NCBI GenBank assembly: GCA_021851465.1
Contig: JAJZDL010000124.1
Span: forward strand, 1 to 8,508
Direction of reading: 5' to 3'
Length of the DNA: 8,508 nt
Source: Acidobacteriota bacterium
GTDB taxonomy: Bacteria > Acidobacteriota > Terriglobia > Terriglobales > Acidobacteriaceae
Shown in pieces: positions 6,023-8,508 of the stretch. Positions within the stretch are counted from its first letter, which is position 1, and each line of letters opens with the position of its first letter. The translations under genes were made by a program, and so were the position numbers. The notes beneath the pieces were generated by a model that made no database searches, was not told the origin of the DNA, and saw only the letters and a program-made list of their open reading frames with translations.

Positions 6023-6595
6023 ATGCCGCCTGGGCCGGTTGCAACACACGCGCCGGTTGCGCGCGCGCGTTTCGCGGCGGAGACGCGCGTGGCGGTGCTG
6101 ACGATCAGCGATGGCTGCTCGCAGGGATTGCAGGAGGACCGCTCCGGCCCCGCCGTGGTTGCGCTGCTCGAATCGGCGGGGGCAACGGTGGCGGCGCGGG
6201 AGACGCTGCCCGACGAGGTGGAACAGATCGCGGCTGCGCTGCGGCGCCATTCGGCGGCGGGGGCGGGCCTGATCGTCACCACCGGCGGGACGGGGCTGGC
6301 GGCGCGGGACGTGACCCCCGAGGCGACGCGGCTGGTCTGCTCGCGGCTGGTTGAAGGCCTTGCCGAAAGGATGCGCGCCGAAGGCCAGCGGCATACGCCG
6401 ATGGCGGCGCTCAGCCGGGGCGTCTGCGGAACCATATCGAACGCAGGGACGAGTGCGGGGAGCAAGATGCCGGGCGAGACGCTGATTGTGAACCTTCCCG
6501 GCTCGCCGGACGGCGCTGCGACATCGCTGGCGGCGGTCCTGCCGCTGCTTCCCCACGCGCTCGATCTACTGGCCGGCAGGACGGCGCACCGATGA
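6023..6595 (+). CDS. Molybdenum cofactor biosynthesis protein, MogA/MoaB family
   Basis: The 190-residue cytoplasmic protein has the molybdopterin-binding domain of MogA/MoaB, which adenylylates molybdopterin before molybdenum insertion. Visible motifs are VAVLTISDG (23-31), DRSGPAVVALL (39-49), IVTTGGTG (84-91) with DVTPEAT (96-102), ALSRGV (129-134) and LIVNLPGSP (154-162) before LLPHALDLL (175-183). Between ALSRGVCG and ETLIVNLPGSP there are about 13-14 extra residues (ISNAGTSAGSKMPG region, 138-151) where most homologues have only a short turn. The ATG at 6023 is preferred because GAGGGAGAG (6007-6015) sits 7 nt upstream. The upstream ATG at 5981 has AGAGG directly abutting it, which is too close, and the frame runs open back to 5855. 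MogA and MoaB cannot be told apart reliably here. It lies 24 bp before the VTT-family gene. Confidence 0.92.
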   Translation: MPPGPVATHAPVARARFAAETRVAVLTISDGCSQGLQEDRSGPAVVALLESAGATVAARETLPDEVEQIAAALRRHSAAGAGLIVTTGGTGLAARDVTPEATRLVCSRLVEGLAERMRAEGQRHTPMAALSRGVCGTISNAGTSAGSKMPGETLIVNLPGSPDGAATSLAAVLPLLPHALDLLAGRTAHR

Positions 6596-6619
6596 ACAGC
6601 CAGATAGAATTGAGTTACC

Positions 6620-7330
6620 GTGAAGATTGGATCGATCGCACTGTCGCATAAAATTGGGGCCTTTTTATTGAAGGCCAGCTCCGTCGTCACAGTGGCGCTG
6701 AAGCCGTTTGGCATCTGGGGGCTGGGCGGACTGGCATTCATCGACTCCGGCTTCTTCCCGCTTCCCACGACGATGGACGGGGCCGTGATCGGCTATGTGG
6801 CCGGCGACCACAGGAAGTTCCTGCTCTACTGCCTGATGGCAGCGGCGGCCTCGGCGTTGGGCTGCCTGGTGCCGTACTATGTGGGCCGCGCGGGCGGCGA
6901 GCTGTTTCTGCTGAAGCGCATCAACCGCGCGCGCTACGAGCAGATGCGCGACCGCTTCGCCAACCAGGAGTTTCTGGCCATCCTGATCCCGGCGATGATG
7001 CCTCCACCGATGCCGGTCAAGCTGTTTGTGTTCGGCGCGGGCGTCTTCGAGATGAGGCCGCTGCGCTTCGCCACGGCGGTCTTTACCGGCAAGCTGGTCC
7101 AGTTTCTGGTCTTCGCGCTGATTACCGTCTTCTTCGGCCCGGAGATTGCGCACGGGGCCCGCAACGCGGTGCATGAGCACCTGGGTGCGGTACTGGGAAC
7201 AGCGGGCGCGGTAGTGCTGGGGCTGTCGATCTATGTGCTGCGCAGGCTGTTCGACCGGCGACGGGGCACACGGTTTCCGCTGGAAGAGGCGAATACGGCA
7301 GGGGCGGACGACTCGACTCCGAATGCATAG
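6620..7330 (+). CDS. DedA/VTT-family integral membrane protein
   Basis: The 236-residue protein belongs to the DedA/SNARE-associated (VTT) family, whose members include undecaprenyl-phosphate and phospholipid flippases linked to proton motive force, envelope integrity and drug tolerance. It shows the re-entrant loop region LAFIDSGFFPLPTTMDG (38-54), GCLVPYYVGRAGG (81-93), a second hydrophobic hairpin with PAMMPPPMPVKLFVFGAG (124-141), and membrane helices near 155-172 and 188-206, followed by a basic, polar tail. The usual Gly-Arg-x-x-Arg motif after the second hairpin reads GKLVQF (157-162), so both expected arginines are missing. The start is a GTG at 6620 with only a weak GAG upstream; an internal TTG start near 6668 would shorten the N-terminus by 16 residues. 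It is 24 bp after the mogA-type gene and is followed by an intrinsic terminator. The transported lipid cannot be inferred. Confidence 0.9.
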   Translation: MKIGSIALSHKIGAFLLKASSVVTVALKPFGIWGLGGLAFIDSGFFPLPTTMDGAVIGYVAGDHRKFLLYCLMAAAASALGCLVPYYVGRAGGELFLLKRINRARYEQMRDRFANQEFLAILIPAMMPPPMPVKLFVFGAGVFEMRPLRFATAVFTGKLVQFLVFALITVFFGPEIAHGARNAVHEHLGAVLGTAGAVVLGLSIYVLRRLFDRRRGTRFPLEEANTAGADDSTPNA

Positions 7331-7382
7331 GCTCGCTGCATGCGGCTGGCGGAGCCGGATGTACCGCCGGCGGCAACGCCTC

Positions 7383-7406
7383 GCGCCCAGAGCCGGGCGC
7401 CTTTTT
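7383..7406 (+). terminator. Rho-independent terminator after the VTT-family gene
   Basis: GCGCCC (7383-7388) pairs perfectly with GGGCGC (7395-7400) across a 6-nt AGAGCC loop and is followed by C and five T residues (7402-7406). The T-tract lies on the plus-strand side, so it ends transcripts arriving from the mogA-VTT genes; the opposite side has no T-tract for the facing gene. It starts 52 bp after the stop codon. Confidence 0.75.
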
Positions 7407-7417
7407 GGATATTGAAG

Positions 7418-8020
7418 CTATACCGCCTGGTTGTTGTGCAGGGAGTCCAGCGATTCGGCGATCCGGGCGGCGAGCACGGGCAGGCCGAAGAGCGCTCCCG
7501 CGGTGATGGCGGTGGAGACCAGGTCGTTGCGGTAGAACGGGATGGCGGCGGCGTAGCAGGCACCGAGTCCGGCGATAGTGCGTGGATAAAGTGCTCCACC
7601 AGCCCAGACCATGAAGTTGCTGAGCAGAAAGAAAGACGTAGCGGAGGCAAGCACTCCGGCGACGACGCGCAGCACGCTGGGCCGGTGCAAAATCCCCATG
7701 CCGAGCAGGCAGACCGCGGCGTACCAGAGCCATGTGACTAGGTAGGCACTGGCGTGGAAGGGATAGCCGTAGGCAAAGACGGTGAGGTAGTAGTCGGTCG
7801 CCATGAGGACGGCGAGAGCGGAGGCAAGTTTGGCCGCACTTCTCCGGTTGAAGCCGTGAGCGGCGTCCGGCTGCGATCCGGCCGTTCGGTCCGCGCCCAT
7901 TCTGGAGCCGAAGAAGAGCAGGCCGCCGCCGATGGCTGTGAAGTTCCAACCGACCGCGTGGAAGGCGTGGGGAAGGATGCGGCTGAGCACGGCGAGCAGA
8001 AGGACGATATAGGCGAGCAT
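7418..8020 (-). CDS. DUF6580-type integral membrane protein
   Basis: The 200-residue hydrophobic protein looks like the family annotated as DUF6580, putative transport proteins of unknown substrate. Signature stretches are LSRILPHAF (12-20), GWNFTAIGGGLLFFGSR (24-40), then FLLSNFMVWAGGALYPRT (131-148) and AGLGACYAAAIPFYRND (150-166). About five to six membrane helices are visible (1-12, 24-38, 65-85, 93-110, 118-138, 168-186), with a charged loop at 40-64. The ATG at 8020 is preferred: GAGG lies 6 nt before it and the product begins at once with a helix. The frame is open to 8116, but those 32 basic residues show no family similarity. A promoter-like pair lies 68-96 bp upstream. It faces the VTT-family gene and shares no operon. 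The family name is from memory of the motifs; the function is unknown. Confidence 0.83.
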   Translation of the reverse strand: MLAYIVLLLAVLSRILPHAFHAVGWNFTAIGGGLLFFGSRMGADRTAGSQPDAAHGFNRRSAAKLASALAVLMATDYYLTVFAYGYPFHASAYLVTWLWYAAVCLLGMGILHRPSVLRVVAGVLASATSFFLLSNFMVWAGGALYPRTIAGLGACYAAAIPFYRNDLVSTAITAGALFGLPVLAARIAESLDSLHNNQAV

Positions 8021-8087
8021 GGAAGACCTCAAAGTGAATCTGGAGAGCGAGCGCACTGGGGGTAGCGCGCAGAGTCTGTACGCTTCG

Positions 8088-8116
8088 ATTCTCTGTCTTC
8101 GCAGGCGCGCGGTCAA
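8088..8116 (-). promoter_or_regulatory. Putative sigma-70-like promoter of the DUF6580 gene
   Basis: Read leftwards, TTGACC (8116-8111, five of six consensus bases) and GAGAAT (8093-8088, four of six) are separated by 17 bp. A transcript would begin near 8081 and carry about a 60-nt leader to the ATG at 8020. This also argues against the longer open frame starting at 8116, which would place the promoter inside the coding sequence. Confidence 0.4.
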
Positions 8117-8182
8117 CCCGGAGCGGCCCCGCTGTCATACCACAATAGAAATGTCCCGATGTTCCCCTCGATAGGACTGTCC

Positions 8183-8201
8183 CCTGGGGCTGCGCCCCAG
8201 G
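8183..8201. repeat. Tight 8-bp-stem hairpin, dispersed-element-like
   Basis: CCTGGGGC (8183-8190) and GCCCCAGG (8194-8201) pair perfectly around a 3-nt TGC loop. There is no T-tract on either side, so it is not an intrinsic terminator. GC-rich hairpins of this kind followed by GGGCCTTTGGCCC occur, as I remember, between genes in acidobacterial genomes; copy number is not testable here. Confidence 0.7.
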
Positions 8202-8213
8202 CTGGTATAGATC

Positions 8214-8243
8214 GGGCCTTTGGCCCTTGGATTTGGCCCTTGG
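8214..8243. repeat. Hairpin plus tandem 13-bp duplication
   Basis: GGGCC-TTT-GGCCC (8214-8226) is a short perfect hairpin. Overlapping it, TTTGGCCCTTGG occurs at 8219-8230 and again at 8232-8243, separated by one A, which gives a 13-bp period. It lies 12 bp beyond the larger hairpin and may be part of the same intergenic element. Confidence 0.7.
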
Positions 8244-8351
8244 TTTTGTGCTGCGAAGCAAGGACTCAGGAGACTGGACTCCGTCGCCCGCTTTTGTAAA
8301 AGAACTTTAGACTCAGGCTACTAGGTCTTTGACCACATAAATTTGTGGCTT

Positions 8352-8389
8352 CCATCCTTGCGGGAAGAACAAGTACGCCGCAAGGATGG
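8352..8389. repeat. Perfect 12-bp inverted repeat (REP-like)
   Basis: CCATCCTTGCGG (8352-8363) and CCGCAAGGATGG (8378-8389) are perfectly complementary with a 14-nt loop. No T-tract follows in either direction within a few bases. It resembles dispersed palindromic elements and lies 6 nt from the proposed end of the insertion sequence. Confidence 0.8.
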
Positions 8390-8395
8390 GGCACC

Positions 8396-8508
8396 TGTGA
8401 TCTTTCAAGAGGTTGTCCATTCGAACTGAACCGGAGAAGCTGGTTGTGACGAGCAATCAGAACCTTCGGAGGGAACGAATGGACATCCATAAGAATGCCC
8501 GACTTAGC
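8396..8508 (+). mobile_element. Left end of an IS481-family insertion sequence (truncated by window edge)
   Basis: The element appears to begin with TGTGATCTTTCAAGAGGTTG at 8396. The TGT terminus and the TTCAA-N-AGGTTGT pattern resemble, from memory, the terminal repeat of Bordetella IS481. An 83-bp leader then reaches a well-formed transposase start at 8479. The right terminal repeat and any target-site duplication lie outside the window, so the exact left boundary is inferred. Confidence 0.72.
8479..8508 (+). CDS. IS481-family transposase, first ten codons only
   Basis: Only MDIHKNARLS is visible before the window ends. This matches the very conserved N-terminus of IS481-family DDE transposases, which precedes a helix-turn-helix DNA-binding region and the rve integrase core. 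The ATG at 8479 has the strong ribosome-binding site GGAGGG (8468-8473), 5 nt upstream. Whether the rest of the gene is intact cannot be judged. Confidence 0.72.
   Translation, partial: MDIHKNARLS

Larger units (their letters stand above)
8117..8395. other. Non-coding, repeat-rich region between DUF6580 gene and insertion sequence
   Basis: No gene is supported in these 279 bp. The segment holds a compact hairpin (8183-8201), a small hairpin with a 13-bp tandem duplication (8214-8243) and a perfect 12-bp inverted repeat (8352-8389). Open frames that cross it translate these repeats and show no protein-like pattern. Confidence 0.7.

Noticed and set aside
6592..6651. 19-codon frame MNSQIELSYREDWIDRTVA starting with an ATGA overlap at the end of the mogA-type gene
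   Set aside because: It is very short and overlaps the start of the VTT-family gene in another frame. A leader peptide is possible, but nothing in the sequence supports it beyond the chance-prone ATGA.
5821..6768. 315-codon open frame on the minus strand opposite the mogA-type gene
   Set aside because: It is antisense to well-supported molybdopterin-binding motifs and has no domain signature of its own.
7122..8261. 379-codon open frame on the minus strand spanning the VTT and DUF6580 genes and the intergenic repeats
   Set aside because: It covers two genes with clear membrane-protein motifs in other frames; its Arg/Pro/Ser-rich translation indicates a shadow frame.
8266..8490. 74-codon open frame on the minus strand near the right end
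   Set aside because: It translates the 12-bp palindrome and the insertion-sequence leader in antisense and overlaps the transposase start; no protein family is apparent.

Overview
The window is GC-rich DNA, by eye mid-60s percent GC, and reads like an Acidobacteriota chromosome of the Terriglobia/Acidobacteriaceae type. That placement is an inference. It rests on the acidobacterial style of the TonB-like protein, the family-27 glycoside hydrolase subfamily, and intergenic elements I associate with this group from memory. Eight full-length genes, one small membrane-protein gene and the first ten codons of a transposase can be supported. No rRNA, tRNA or CRISPR array was seen.

Layout. Positions 1-313 are non-coding and hold a dispersed-repeat-like stretch (about 54-101) and three tandem copies of a 23-bp unit (198-266). 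A secreted GH27 alpha-galactosidase-like enzyme follows on the plus strand (314-1789). Convergent to it, on the minus strand, is a compact operon read leftwards from about 4136: a TonB-like energy transducer, a 65-residue single-pass membrane protein, and the tRNA dimethylallyltransferase MiaA. The small gene starts 5 bp after the TonB stop, and its own end overlaps the miaA start by 16 bp.

The divergent region 4137-4429 separates this operon from a plus-strand series: a divergent nucleoside phosphorylase-family protein (4430-5239) joined by a 4-bp ATGA overlap to a class I SAM methyltransferase (5236-5838), then a 184-bp gap with an 8-bp inverted repeat, a MogA/MoaB-type molybdenum cofactor protein (6023-6595), and 24 bp later a DedA/VTT-family membrane protein (6620-7330) closed by a good intrinsic terminator (7383-7406). 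A DUF6580-type integral membrane protein lies on the minus strand (7418-8020) behind a plausible sigma-70-like promoter.

The right end (8117-8395) is non-coding and rich in hairpins and short repeats. The left end of an IS481-family insertion sequence begins at about 8396, only 6 nt beyond a perfect 12-bp inverted repeat; its transposase starts at 8479 and runs off the window.

Most of the content is ordinary housekeeping and accessory metabolism. I see no convincing undescribed multi-gene system. The points most worth a second look are the phosphorylase that lacks two expected ligand-binding residues and is translationally coupled to a methyltransferase, the 23-bp repeat array in front of the glycosidase, and the insertion sequence abutting a dispersed hairpin element.
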